In this document: positions 35,079-42,939 of the stretch, piece after piece
How positions within the stretch are numbered: position 1 is the first letter of the stretch
How the letters are laid out: each line of letters starts with the position of its first letter
DNA from: Leeia aquatica
GTDB taxonomy: Bacteria; Pseudomonadota; Gammaproteobacteria; Burkholderiales; Leeiaceae
Direction: 5' to 3'
Length of the DNA: 64,000 bases
NCBI RefSeq assembly: GCF_012641365.1
Contig: NZ_JABAIM010000001.1
Location: forward strand, 1,178,001-1,242,000
Notes under the pieces: model-generated
The model's database searches: none
The model's input: the letters and a program-made list of their open reading frames with translations, nothing else
What the model was told of the DNA's origin: nothing
Translations under genes and position numbers: made by a program

Positions 35079-35699
35079 ATGCGCCGATTCTTCCTGTTGC
35101 TGTTCTGCCTGCCTTGCCTGAGCTGGGCGGGCTCCGGCAATGATGCCTTTAACCATGGCCAGTCCAGGCTGGCCTTGCAGCGCTATCTGCAAGAGGCCAA
35201 GGCCGGCAACCCCACCTCCCAGTACAACTACGGCGCCATGCTGGTGAATGGCGATGGAACCCGAGCCAACCCGAAAACCGGCGGCCAGTGGATACGCAAG
35301 GCCGCTGAACAAGGGTTTGCCGAAGCCCAGTATCGACTGGGCTGGATGCTGGAGCGCGGGCTGGGCATGAAGAAAGACCTGCCGCAGGCCATCGACTGGT
35401 ATCGCAAGGCGGCCGAGCAGAATCAGGTGGACGCCCAAATGGAACTGGCCAACCGTTACTTCAGTGGCGCGGCCTTGCCACGTGATGATGTGCAGGCGGC
35501 CCACTGGTATCGGGAAGCGGCACGGCGCGGCGACATTGCCGCCCAGTATGTGCTGGGCAGCCTGTACGAGAAAGGTTATGGGGTGGAGGTTGACCTGCAG
35601 GAAGCGCTGAACTGGTATCAGGAAGCCGCCAATCAGGGCGACATTGCCGCCGTCAGCAAGGTACGGGAGCTGAGCGAGCGCCTCAAACTGACCCGCTGA
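35079..35699 (+). CDS. Secreted Sel1-repeat protein
   Basis: 206 aa. Signal peptide 1-17 (MRRFFLLLFCLPCLSWA). About four Sel1/TPR-like repeats between residues 45 and 195: PTSQYNYGAMLVNGDG, AEAQYRLGWMLERGLG, VDAQMELANRYFSGAA and IAAQYVLGSLYEKGYG, each followed by an A-WYRKAA-like helix. Such solenoids mediate protein contacts in the periplasm. It lies 60 nt after spoVR in the same direction and may be a fourth member of that operon. Confidence 0.87.
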   Translation: MRRFFLLLFCLPCLSWAGSGNDAFNHGQSRLALQRYLQEAKAGNPTSQYNYGAMLVNGDGTRANPKTGGQWIRKAAEQGFAEAQYRLGWMLERGLGMKKDLPQAIDWYRKAAEQNQVDAQMELANRYFSGAALPRDDVQAAHWYREAARRGDIAAQYVLGSLYEKGYGVEVDLQEALNWYQEAANQGDIAAVSKVRELSERLKLTR

Positions 35700-35705
35700 C
35701 CTCCA

Positions 35706-36695
35706 TCAGGGCTGCTGCGGCTCCTGGTCCCGCAGCAAATGCTCCAGTGCCGCCCGCAGTGCCGGATAACGGAAGCGGTATCCCATGCTTTGCATGCGCC
35801 GTGGCAGCACTCGCTGCCCGGTGAGCAGCAAATCGGCCATCTCGCCCAATGCCAGCTTCAGCGGCCAGGCCGGCAGCGGTAGCCAGGCAGGCCGCCCCAG
35901 TACTTGCCCGGCGGTGCGGGCGAACTCGGCATTGATCACCGGCTCCGGCGCGGTCAGATTGTAAGGCCCGCTGGCCTCGGGCGTGGCCAGCAGCGTCTCG
36001 ACGATGCCCAGCCAGTCTTCCAGATGGATCCACGACAGCCACTGCCGGCCGCTGCCCGTGCGCCCGCCGATGCCGAAGTGGAATGGTTTCAGCATGGCCG
36101 GCAAGGCCCCTCCCGCATTGCCCAGCACCAGCCCGGTCCGCAGCAGCGCCAGGCGGACGCCCAAACGGGTAGCGGCCTCAGCACTACGCTCCCAGTCCTG
36201 GCACAGGGTAGACATGAAGATATCCTGCCCCTGCTGCTGCTCATCCAGTTCCTCATCACCATGCACACCGTAGAAACCGATGGCGGAACCGGACAGCAGG
36301 ACTTCAGGGCGCTGCGTTCGGCGGGACAGCCAGGCCAGCAGGGTATCGGTCAGCGCTATCCGGCTGTCACGCAGCAGCTGTTGCCGGGCCGGACTCCAGC
36401 GGCCTCCGGCGATAGGCGCACCGGCCAGATTGATGATGCCATGCAAGGGTACCGTATCCGGCAGATCGTCCAGGGTGCGAAATACGGAGACCCGCCCCCC
36501 GAACAGCCGCTCGGTGCCTGCCGGGTTTCGACTCCAGACACTGACCTGTTGCTCGGCATCCAGCAGGCGATGCACCAGTGCTTGGCCAAGAAAACCCGAC
36601 CCGCCGGTCAACAACCAATGGCGTGGCTGGGTGAAGAATTGTTGCCGACGCAGCTCCAGCGCATCGAACCGCCCACTGCCTGCCTGTTGATCCAC
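35706..36695 (-). CDS. TIGR01777 family NAD(P)-binding epimerase (YfcH-like)
   Basis: 329 aa from GTG 36695. The ATG at 36728 is in frame but lies inside the hairpin that ends the dctM message, so it is less likely; the true start is uncertain. The Rossmann motif LLTGGSGFLGQALVHRLL begins at about residue 33, which leaves an unusual N-terminal extension of about 30 residues (family members normally begin right at this motif). INLAGAPI, LLSGSAIGFYG and LLRTGLVLG are further hallmarks, and the C-terminal DUF1731 segment ends with MGYRFRYPALRAALEHLL. The family is involved in cell division in some bacteria, but the substrate is unknown. Confidence 0.85.
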   Translation of the reverse strand: MDQQAGSGRFDALELRRQQFFTQPRHWLLTGGSGFLGQALVHRLLDAEQQVSVWSRNPAGTERLFGGRVSVFRTLDDLPDTVPLHGIINLAGAPIAGGRWSPARQQLLRDSRIALTDTLLAWLSRRTQRPEVLLSGSAIGFYGVHGDEELDEQQQGQDIFMSTLCQDWERSAEAATRLGVRLALLRTGLVLGNAGGALPAMLKPFHFGIGGRTGSGRQWLSWIHLEDWLGIVETLLATPEASGPYNLTAPEPVINAEFARTAGQVLGRPAWLPLPAWPLKLALGEMADLLLTGQRVLPRRMQSMGYRFRYPALRAALEHLLRDQEPQQP

Positions 36696-36716
36696 CCTGC
36701 CCCCTGCCCAGAAACA

Positions 36717-36749
36717 CACTGCCCCCATGATGACATCAAGGGGGCAGTG
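36717..36749 (-). terminator. Hairpin ending the dctPQM message
   Basis: CACTGCCCCC (36717-36726) and GGGGGCAGTG (36740-36749) form a perfect 10-bp stem. On the minus strand it is followed by TGTTTCTG. It lies 25 nt after the dctM stop. Confidence 0.7.
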
Positions 36750-36774
36750 TGTACAACCGGCCAGACGGCGGCGA

Positions 36775-38055
36775 CTACATGCCGAGCCAGTGCGGCAGGA
36801 ACAACGACACCTGCGGTACATAGGTCACCAGCAGCAGGAAGCCGATCATGGTCAACAGCCACGGCAATACCGCGACCGTCAGCTCGGAAATACCCATGCG
36901 GGTAATGCCGGATGCCACGTAGAGGTTGAGCCCTACCGGCGGATGGCACATGCCCACCTCCATGTTCACCACGATCAGGATGCCGAAGTGCACCGGGTCA
37001 ATGCCCAGTTTCATCGCCACCGGGAACAGGATGGGGGCAAAGATCAGCACGATGGAAGACGGCTCCATCAGGTTTCCGGCCAGCAACAGCAGCACGTTGA
37101 CGAACAGCAGGAAAGCAATCGGGCCCAGCCCCTGTCCAATCAACCAGTTCGCCATGTTCTGCGGGATGTTTTCCGAGGTCATCAGGTAAGAGAACAGGGC
37201 TGCATTGGTGATGATGTAGAGCAACATGGCACTCATGCTGGCCGAATCCAGCAGTACCTTGAACACCCGGCGCAACGGCATGTCACGGTAAACGAAAACC
37301 GCGATCACAAAGGCGTACACCGCACTCATGGCCGCCGCTTCGGTGGGGGTGAACTTGCCGCTGTAAATGCCGCCCAGCACCACCACAATCAGCATCAAGC
37401 CCCAGATGCTCTTGTAAAAAGCCCGGCCACGCGCTGCCCAGCTGGCTTTGGGCAAGCGCGGGTAGTTGTTTTTCCAGGCCAGGTACCAGGTGGTCAAGCC
37501 CAACAAGAAGGCCAGCAACAACCCCGGCACCACGCCCGCCATGAACAGCTGGCCGACCGAGGTGTTGGTTGCCACCGAATACATCACCATCACGATGGAC
37601 GGCGGGATCAGGATGCCGAGCGCACCGCTGGTGGTGATCACCCCGGCACCAAAGCGGCTGGGGAAGCCTTGCTTGACCATCGCCGGCAGGATGATGCTGC
37701 CAATCGCCACCACAGTGGCCGGGCTGGAGCCGGACACCGCTGCAAACAGCGCGCAGGCCATCACCCCGGCCAACCCCAGCCCGCCGTGCCAGTGCCCGAC
37801 CATGCTGGAGGCAAAGTCGATCATGCGCTTGGCCACCCCGCCATGGGTGAGGAAATTTCCGGCCAGAATAAAGAAGGGGATCGCCATGATTTCGAACTTC
37901 TCGATCCCGGTAAACAGCTTTTGCGCCACCACGGTCACCGGCGCATCGGTAAAGGTGAAGAAGAAGGTCAGTACCGTGAGGCCAAGGGAGATGGAGATCG
38001 GCATGCCGGTCAGCATCAGCACGATCAGCAGGGTCAGAATGATCAGCGCACTCAT
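36775..38055 (-). CDS. dctM: TRAP C4-dicarboxylate transporter large permease
   Basis: 426 aa, about 12-13 membrane spans. Family signatures: MAIPFFILAGNFLTHGG (about 57-73), ALFAAVSGSSPATVVAIGSI (about 104-123) and LGILIPPSIVMVMYSV (about 145-160). It forms the ion-coupled import channel for C4-dicarboxylates with DctQ. The start overlaps the dctQ end by 4 nt, so they are translationally coupled. Confidence 0.95.
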   Translation of the reverse strand: MSALIILTLLIVLMLTGMPISISLGLTVLTFFFTFTDAPVTVVAQKLFTGIEKFEIMAIPFFILAGNFLTHGGVAKRMIDFASSMVGHWHGGLGLAGVMACALFAAVSGSSPATVVAIGSIILPAMVKQGFPSRFGAGVITTSGALGILIPPSIVMVMYSVATNTSVGQLFMAGVVPGLLLAFLLGLTTWYLAWKNNYPRLPKASWAARGRAFYKSIWGLMLIVVVLGGIYSGKFTPTEAAAMSAVYAFVIAVFVYRDMPLRRVFKVLLDSASMSAMLLYIITNAALFSYLMTSENIPQNMANWLIGQGLGPIAFLLFVNVLLLLAGNLMEPSSIVLIFAPILFPVAMKLGIDPVHFGILIVVNMEVGMCHPPVGLNLYVASGITRMGISELTVAVLPWLLTMIGFLLLVTYVPQVSLFLPHWLGM

Positions 38056-38675
38056 GCTTGCGGTCCTTTGCGTTGATTCAGGTCTTGCGGGACCAGATTG
38101 GCGTCGTCCAGCACATCTTCCATGCCATCGACGTGGCTATGGTCATGCTTGGGCAAGGCACCGGTGCGGGCGAAGGACACCAGCACCTGCAGAAAACGGA
38201 AGCACATCAGTGCCGACCCCAGCGGGATGGCGAGATAGACAATCCATTGCGGCCATTCCAGCACTTCGGTGGTGGAGCCATACTCATGCACTTCGCGCAC
38301 CAGACCATAGCCCATCCAGCCAATGGTGCCGGTAAACAAGGCACCGCAGGCCAGCCCAAACAGGATGAAGCCGTAGCGGTAGCGGTCGGACAAACGATTG
38401 ATCAGCACATCGACACCCACATGGATGCCGGTACGCACGCCGTAAGCCGCGCCGAACTTGGCCATCCACACGAACATGTAGATGCACAGCTCCTGTGCCC
38501 AGCTGACATTGAGCTGAATCATGGCATCCTGAATGCCAAACGCGGTGATCCCGGACAGGTAGCGCTGCACTACCGCCATGAAGATCACCAGTGTGGCACC
38601 CGCCATCAGGAACGCAATCAGCGTTTCCTCCAGCCGGTCCAGCAGCCTGGACAACAGTTTAAAAAGGGGTTTCAT
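38052..38675 (-). CDS. dctQ: TRAP C4-dicarboxylate transporter small permease
   Basis: 207 aa, four membrane spans (about 17-38, 57-75, 97-118 and 142-160). DctQ signature SWAQELCIYMFVWMAKFGAAYG (here as SWAQELCIYMFVWMA) and GIHVGVDVLINRL. It has a charged, histidine-containing C-terminal tail (PKHDHSHVDGMED) of about 35 residues, somewhat longer than in many DctQ proteins. Lies between dctP and dctM. Confidence 0.92.
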   Translation of the reverse strand: MKPLFKLLSRLLDRLEETLIAFLMAGATLVIFMAVVQRYLSGITAFGIQDAMIQLNVSWAQELCIYMFVWMAKFGAAYGVRTGIHVGVDVLINRLSDRYRYGFILFGLACGALFTGTIGWMGYGLVREVHEYGSTTEVLEWPQWIVYLAIPLGSALMCFRFLQVLVSFARTGALPKHDHSHVDGMEDVLDDANLVPQDLNQRKGPQA

Positions 38676-38760
38676 GGATAGCCTCCAGCCTGTTTCAGGC
38701 GCAAACGAAGGGCATCCCCCCGGCCAAAGCCGGTTGGTGCATCATCAGACAGGGGAAAGG

Positions 38761-38782
38761 GGGCCGCCCTGTCGGACGGCCC
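38761..38782 (-). other. Intercistronic hairpin dctP/dctQ
   Basis: GGGCCGCCC (38761-38769) and GGACGGCCC (38774-38782) pair with one G-T wobble around TGTC. On the minus strand CCTTTCCCC follows. It lies 10 nt after the dctP stop and probably makes the periplasmic binding protein more abundant than the permeases. Confidence 0.6.
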
Positions 38783-38791
38783 GTTCAGGAT

Positions 38792-39799
38792 TTACAGTTT
38801 CGCAGGATCGAAACCGGTTTCCTTGTAGATTTTCTTCACCAGCTCGAGGCCAACCCGGTCGTCCATCTGGTCGTGCACCTTGACCAGGGCCTTTTTCATT
38901 TCATTCCGTTCGGCCACCGTCGGCTCGTACACCACGGTTTTGCCAGACGCTTTCACCTTGGCCAGCGCCTCTTCATTTTCCTTCTGAGCGATGGTATTGG
39001 CGTATTGGGTGGCGTTGAACATAGACTGGGTCAGCGCAGCACGCACGTCTTCCGGCAGACCGTCCCAGAACTTCTTGTTCACGATCACCGCATAGCCCAG
39101 ATAGCCATGGTTGGTGAGGGTGACGTGCTTTTGCACTTCGTGCATCTTTTGGGTGTAGAAGTTGGACATCGGATTTTCCGTGCCATCCACCACCCCGGTC
39201 TGCAGCGCCTGGTACACCTCGGAGAAGGCCATCACCTGCGGATTGCTACCCAGTGCACGCATTTGCGCGTCCAGCACCTTGGAGGCCTGGATACGCATCT
39301 TCAGCCCCTTGTAATCGGCCACCGTATGCAACGGTTTGTTGGCGCTCATTTGCTTGAAGCCGTTGTCCCAGAAGGCCAGCCCGGTGATGCCTTTGCTTTC
39401 CAGCTTCTGCAGCATGCCCTGCCCAATCGCACCGTAAGTCACCTTGTGCAATTCCTGGTAGTTGTCAAACAGGAAAGGCAGGTCAAATACCTCGAACTCC
39501 TTCACTCCCAGCGGGCCAAACTTGGCCAGACTGGGCGCCAGCATCTGCACAGACCCGAGCTGCAAGGCTTCCAGCTCTTCCTTGTCCTTGAACAGCTGGC
39601 TGTTCGGATAAATCTCGATCTTCACCCGGCCTTTCAGCCGCTCTTCAGCCAGTTTCTTGAAGTATTCTGCCGCCTTGCCTTTCGGGGTATCGGCCGCCAC
39701 CACGTGGCTGAACTTGATCACAATCGGATCAGCCTGTGCTGCCAAGCCAGGTACAGTCAGCGCAGCAGCCAAAGCTAGGGTTTTCCATTGCAGTTTCAT
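38792..39799 (-). CDS. dctP: TRAP C4-dicarboxylate-binding protein
   Basis: 335 aa. Signal peptide 1-23 (MKLQWKTLALAAALTVPGLAAQA). DctP family: IKFSHVVAADTPKGKAAEYF, the carboxylate-binding arginine in GLKMRIQASKV (about 170), and VDGTENPMSNFY (about 210). It captures malate, succinate or fumarate in the periplasm for DctQM. First gene of the operon; divergent from the dctSR sensor pair that presumably controls it. Confidence 0.95.
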   Translation of the reverse strand: MKLQWKTLALAAALTVPGLAAQADPIVIKFSHVVAADTPKGKAAEYFKKLAEERLKGRVKIEIYPNSQLFKDKEELEALQLGSVQMLAPSLAKFGPLGVKEFEVFDLPFLFDNYQELHKVTYGAIGQGMLQKLESKGITGLAFWDNGFKQMSANKPLHTVADYKGLKMRIQASKVLDAQMRALGSNPQVMAFSEVYQALQTGVVDGTENPMSNFYTQKMHEVQKHVTLTNHGYLGYAVIVNKKFWDGLPEDVRAALTQSMFNATQYANTIAQKENEEALAKVKASGKTVVYEPTVAERNEMKKALVKVHDQMDDRVGLELVKKIYKETGFDPAKL

Positions 39800-39979
39800 C
39801 TTCGTATCTCCATGCAGTGCAGATGGGAACAGGCCTGTTATTCATCAGGCCCTTTATGTTGTGCGGGCAGTATCCCGCTTGTTGCCCTCGTCCACCATTG
39901 GGGAAACCCTTGATCAGGGAATTCCCGCATCAATCGGCCAAACCATCGCCAGCCGCAGCTGAACGCGGTACGCTAGGGC
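39800..39979. promoter_or_regulatory. dctP/dctS divergent control region
   Basis: GGGAA (39901-39905) and TTCCC (39922-39926) bracket CCCTTGATCAGGG, giving nested symmetry around TGATCA; this is a candidate site for the response regulator encoded at 42255. On the minus strand a hairpin GGCCTG/CAGGCC (39832-39837, 39846-39851) would lie in the dctP leader. No sigma-54 promoter was recognised. Confidence 0.4.
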
Positions 39980-42271
39980 ATGGCATTCCGTTTCCACACC
40001 CGCTGGCTCTGGGCCATGCCCAATCTGGTACTGCTGCTGTTCCTGCTGGCAGCAGGGGGCTTTGTTTATCTACTGCAGCACAATGAACTGGGCGAGCGGC
40101 GCGATGCCTTGATCGTGGATGCACTGTGGCAGGAGCAGACGTTGCGGCTGCATCTGGAAAGCCAGCGCAACCAGTTGATCGAACTGGCGCATGCCACCCA
40201 GAGCGAGGGGCTGGATGAGGACCAGTTGTCTGCACGCAGCCTGTTCCTGCTGTCCGAGAACCCGGAAATCATGGGCATGGTGCGGCAGGACAGTCTGGAC
40301 CGCTCATTATGGGTGTACCCGCCGCTGGCCAATGCCGCGCTCGACAGCATTTTAAGCACGCCGGAGGCACGGCAGGCGCTGCGCCAGGCCCACCTGACCG
40401 GTCGCCCGGCCTACAGCACAGCCATATTCAGCCCCACCCGGGAATACGTTTTTGTTCTCTACGCGCCAATCAGTGATGGCAAGCGCTATGCCGGTGCACT
40501 GGCCAGTGTGCATTCGCTGAAAGGCCTGCTGGAGCAGCAAGTACCATGGTGGATTGCCAACAAATACCAGATCAGCATTGTCGATCTGGACGGCAAGGGG
40601 CTGGCCGCCAAATTTGACCAGCGCATCCCCGGCAGTGACCTCAGCCACGAGCTGGCCTTTGACCCGCCCGGTGGTGGCCTGCGCATGCGCGCCACCAGCT
40701 ACCAGCAGGCCTCCCCCATTCTGCAGCGTGCCCTGCTATGGGTGCTGATCGGGCTGGCTGGCGTCATGCTGTGGTCAATGTGGGCCTTGCGGCGCCACAT
40801 TCGGCAACGGCTGGAGGCCGAGCGTGCCCTGCGGCAGGAGATGTCCTTGCGGCGGGCGATGGAAGACTCGCTGGTCAGCGGCATGCGCGCCATGGACATG
40901 CATGGCAAGCTGATCTACGTCAATCGCGCATTCTGCGAGATGGTGGGGCTCAGCAGCGAGCAGTTGCTTGACCAACAGACCCCCATGCCCTACTGGGCGC
41001 CTGAGGCGCAGGATGATTGTGCCGCCATCTACCAGTCCATCCTCGCAGGGCAGTGCCCCCCCAATGGCTATACGGCCCGCTTCATGCGGCAGGATGGTGA
41101 GCGGTTTGACGTCCGGATCTATGCCTCGCCGCTGATCGACAGTCAGGGCAAGCAGAGTGGCTGGATGAGCTCCCTGTACGACATCACCGAGCTGAAGCGG
41201 GAACGGGAGGCACTGAAAGCCTCACATGAGCGCTTCATGACGGTACTGGACGGGCTGGATGCCATGGTCACGGTGGTCGATCCGGATAGCCACGAGGTGC
41301 TGTTCAGCAATCAGCGGGTACGTACCTGGCTCAGGCTGGCCTCCGACAGTGCTTACTGCATCATTCCCTTGCTGCCCCTGCCCTATCAGCACGACGACGG
41401 CGAAGCCTGGGATGCCATCGGCCAGCGCTGGTACCATATCCAGCGCCGCTTGCTACTGTGGGTAGATGGTCGCCCGGCCTGGCTGTCCATCGCCACAGAC
41501 CTGACGGTGCTGCGCAGCATGCAGGAGCGTGAGCAGCAGCAGGCGCAGCAGCTGCAGCACACCGCACGCCTGATCAGCATGGGCGAGATGGCTTCCAGCC
41601 TGGCGCATGAGCTGAACCAGCCACTGGCGGCCATCTCCAGCTACAGCACGGGTTGCCAGAACTTGCTGGAGCAAGGCACCACCAGTCCGGAGGCGCTTCG
41701 CCTCGCCTTGGGCAAGATCAGCGAGCAGGCCAGACGTGCAGGCGGCATCATCCGTGGCATCAGGGAATTCGTGCAGCGCCGCGAGCCCAAACTGGGCGCC
41801 TGTCAGCTCAATGACATGATCGACAACGTACTCTCCCTACTTAGTGCAGAGCTGCGCCATACTGGCACCCAGGTACGCTACCGGCTGGTTTCCCTGCCCG
41901 ATATTCAGGCTGACCGTGTGATGCTGGAGCAAGTGCTGTTCAACCTGGCAAAAAATGCCATTGAAGCCATGACCAACCGCCCGGCTTATCAACGCAAATT
42001 GACCCTTATCAGCAAGCAGCTGGACCATCATGTCTGCATCACGGTTGCCGACCGGGGGCCTGGCCTCAGCGAAGCGGAGAAGCAGCAGCTGTTCACGGCC
42101 TTCTACACCACCAAAGCGCAAGGCATGGGCATGGGGCTCAACATCTGCCGCAGCATTGTGGAGTATCATCAGGGGCGCCTGTGGGTTGAAGACAATCCCG
42201 GCGGAGGCTGCCGATTCAGCTTTACCCTGCCATTGCCACCAAGGGAGGTGGACCATGTCGAAACTGCCTGA
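39980..42271 (+). CDS. dctS: Sensor histidine kinase DctS
   Basis: 763 aa. TM1 at about 9-30 and TM2 at about 252-270 enclose a periplasmic sensor of about 220 residues. Then two PAS domains (about 290-400 and 410-510), a HisKA region with the phospho-accepting H543 in SLAHELNQPLAAI, and an ATPase domain with NLAKNAIEAM, DRGPGLS and GMGMGLNICRSIVE. The LNQP form of the H box and the PAS arrangement match DctS/FixL-class kinases that control dctPQM. It is divergent from dctP and overlaps the response-regulator gene. Confidence 0.9.
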   Translation: MAFRFHTRWLWAMPNLVLLLFLLAAGGFVYLLQHNELGERRDALIVDALWQEQTLRLHLESQRNQLIELAHATQSEGLDEDQLSARSLFLLSENPEIMGMVRQDSLDRSLWVYPPLANAALDSILSTPEARQALRQAHLTGRPAYSTAIFSPTREYVFVLYAPISDGKRYAGALASVHSLKGLLEQQVPWWIANKYQISIVDLDGKGLAAKFDQRIPGSDLSHELAFDPPGGGLRMRATSYQQASPILQRALLWVLIGLAGVMLWSMWALRRHIRQRLEAERALRQEMSLRRAMEDSLVSGMRAMDMHGKLIYVNRAFCEMVGLSSEQLLDQQTPMPYWAPEAQDDCAAIYQSILAGQCPPNGYTARFMRQDGERFDVRIYASPLIDSQGKQSGWMSSLYDITELKREREALKASHERFMTVLDGLDAMVTVVDPDSHEVLFSNQRVRTWLRLASDSAYCIIPLLPLPYQHDDGEAWDAIGQRWYHIQRRLLLWVDGRPAWLSIATDLTVLRSMQEREQQQAQQLQHTARLISMGEMASSLAHELNQPLAAISSYSTGCQNLLEQGTTSPEALRLALGKISEQARRAGGIIRGIREFVQRREPKLGACQLNDMIDNVLSLLSAELRHTGTQVRYRLVSLPDIQADRVMLEQVLFNLAKNAIEAMTNRPAYQRKLTLISKQLDHHVCITVADRGPGLSEAEKQQLFTAFYTTKAQGMGMGLNICRSIVEYHQGRLWVEDNPGGGCRFSFTLPLPPREVDHVETA

Positions 42272-42866
42272 GCTACCCCAGTTGATCGCCCTGGTGGACG
42301 ATGATGATGCCATCCGCGATGCGCTGAGTTGGTTGTTTGCCTCGCGCCAGCTGAGCATCGAGACTTTTGCCGACCCGGCGGCCTTTCTGGGCAACTACGA
42401 CCCGCACCGCTACGGTTGCCTGTTGCTGGATGTACGCATGCCGCAACTCAGCGGCATTGAGCTGTTCGAGAAACTGAAAGCCTCCGCCTATTGCCCGCCC
42501 GCCCTTTTTCTCACCGGCCACGGCGATGTGCCTTTGGCGGTGCAAGCCCTGAAGCTGGGGGCAGAGGATTTCATCGAAAAACCCTTTGATGACAACGATT
42601 TGATCCAGCGTGCCCAGCTCTGCCTGCAAAAAGATGGACAGCTTCGTATGACATGGCATAATGAGCGGGAACATGAGCGGCGTCTGGCAAGCCTGACGCA
42701 ACGCGAGCGTGAGGTGATGCAATTGATTCTGCTGGGGCGCCTGAACAAGGTCATCGCGGATCAGTTGGGCATCAGCATGAAAACGGTTGAAGTTCACCGC
42801 GCGCGCGTGCTGGAGAAAATGGGTGTACGTTCTGCAGTCGAACTGGCAGCCATGCTGAAACCGTAG
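42255..42866 (+). CDS. dctR: Response regulator DctR (FixJ/LuxR type)
   Basis: 203 aa from ATG 42255 with GGGAGGT upstream, overlapping dctS by 17 nt. Receiver domain residues 8-125 with acidic pocket DDDD (15-18), phospho-acceptor D59 (LLLDVRMP), Thr in FLTGHGD and K109 (EKPF). The LuxR-type helix-turn-helix (about 138-200) has LTQREREVMQLILLG and KTVEVHRARVLEKMG. It is the cognate partner of DctS and likely activates dctPQM when C4 acids are present. Confidence 0.92.
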   Translation: MSKLPELPQLIALVDDDDAIRDALSWLFASRQLSIETFADPAAFLGNYDPHRYGCLLLDVRMPQLSGIELFEKLKASAYCPPALFLTGHGDVPLAVQALKLGAEDFIEKPFDDNDLIQRAQLCLQKDGQLRMTWHNEREHERRLASLTQREREVMQLILLGRLNKVIADQLGISMKTVEVHRARVLEKMGVRSAVELAAMLKP

Positions 42867-42874
42867 AGGTATCA

Positions 42875-42939
42875 TTGACTTTTGCAGGGCGAGAACCTAA
42901 GCTGGCACCATATATTTCGTTCTCAGAATAAAATATATG
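42875..42939 (+). promoter_or_regulatory. ROK gene promoter and operator spanning the start codon
   Basis: Perfect 9-bp arms CATATATTT (42909-42917) and AAATATATG (42931-42939) around 13 nt; the last three bases are the ATG itself. The AT-rich arms and CG/GA core (TTTCG...GAATAAA) resemble NagC/Mlc sites. TTGACT (42875-42880), 17 nt, TAAGCT (42898-42903) is a possible promoter, which would start transcription inside the operator. No Shine-Dalgarno sequence precedes the ATG. Confidence 0.65.

Noticed and set aside
36696-36821. Longer N terminus for the TIGR01777 protein (to 36728 or 36821)
   Set aside because: This part lies in or across the hairpin that ends the dctM message, and the added residues are not family-like.
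36727-38076. 449-aa His/Gln-rich open frame on the plus strand over dctM
   Set aside because: Mirror frame of a hydrophobic transporter gene; antisense of Leu/Val/Ile-rich codons gives such His/Gln-rich sequence.
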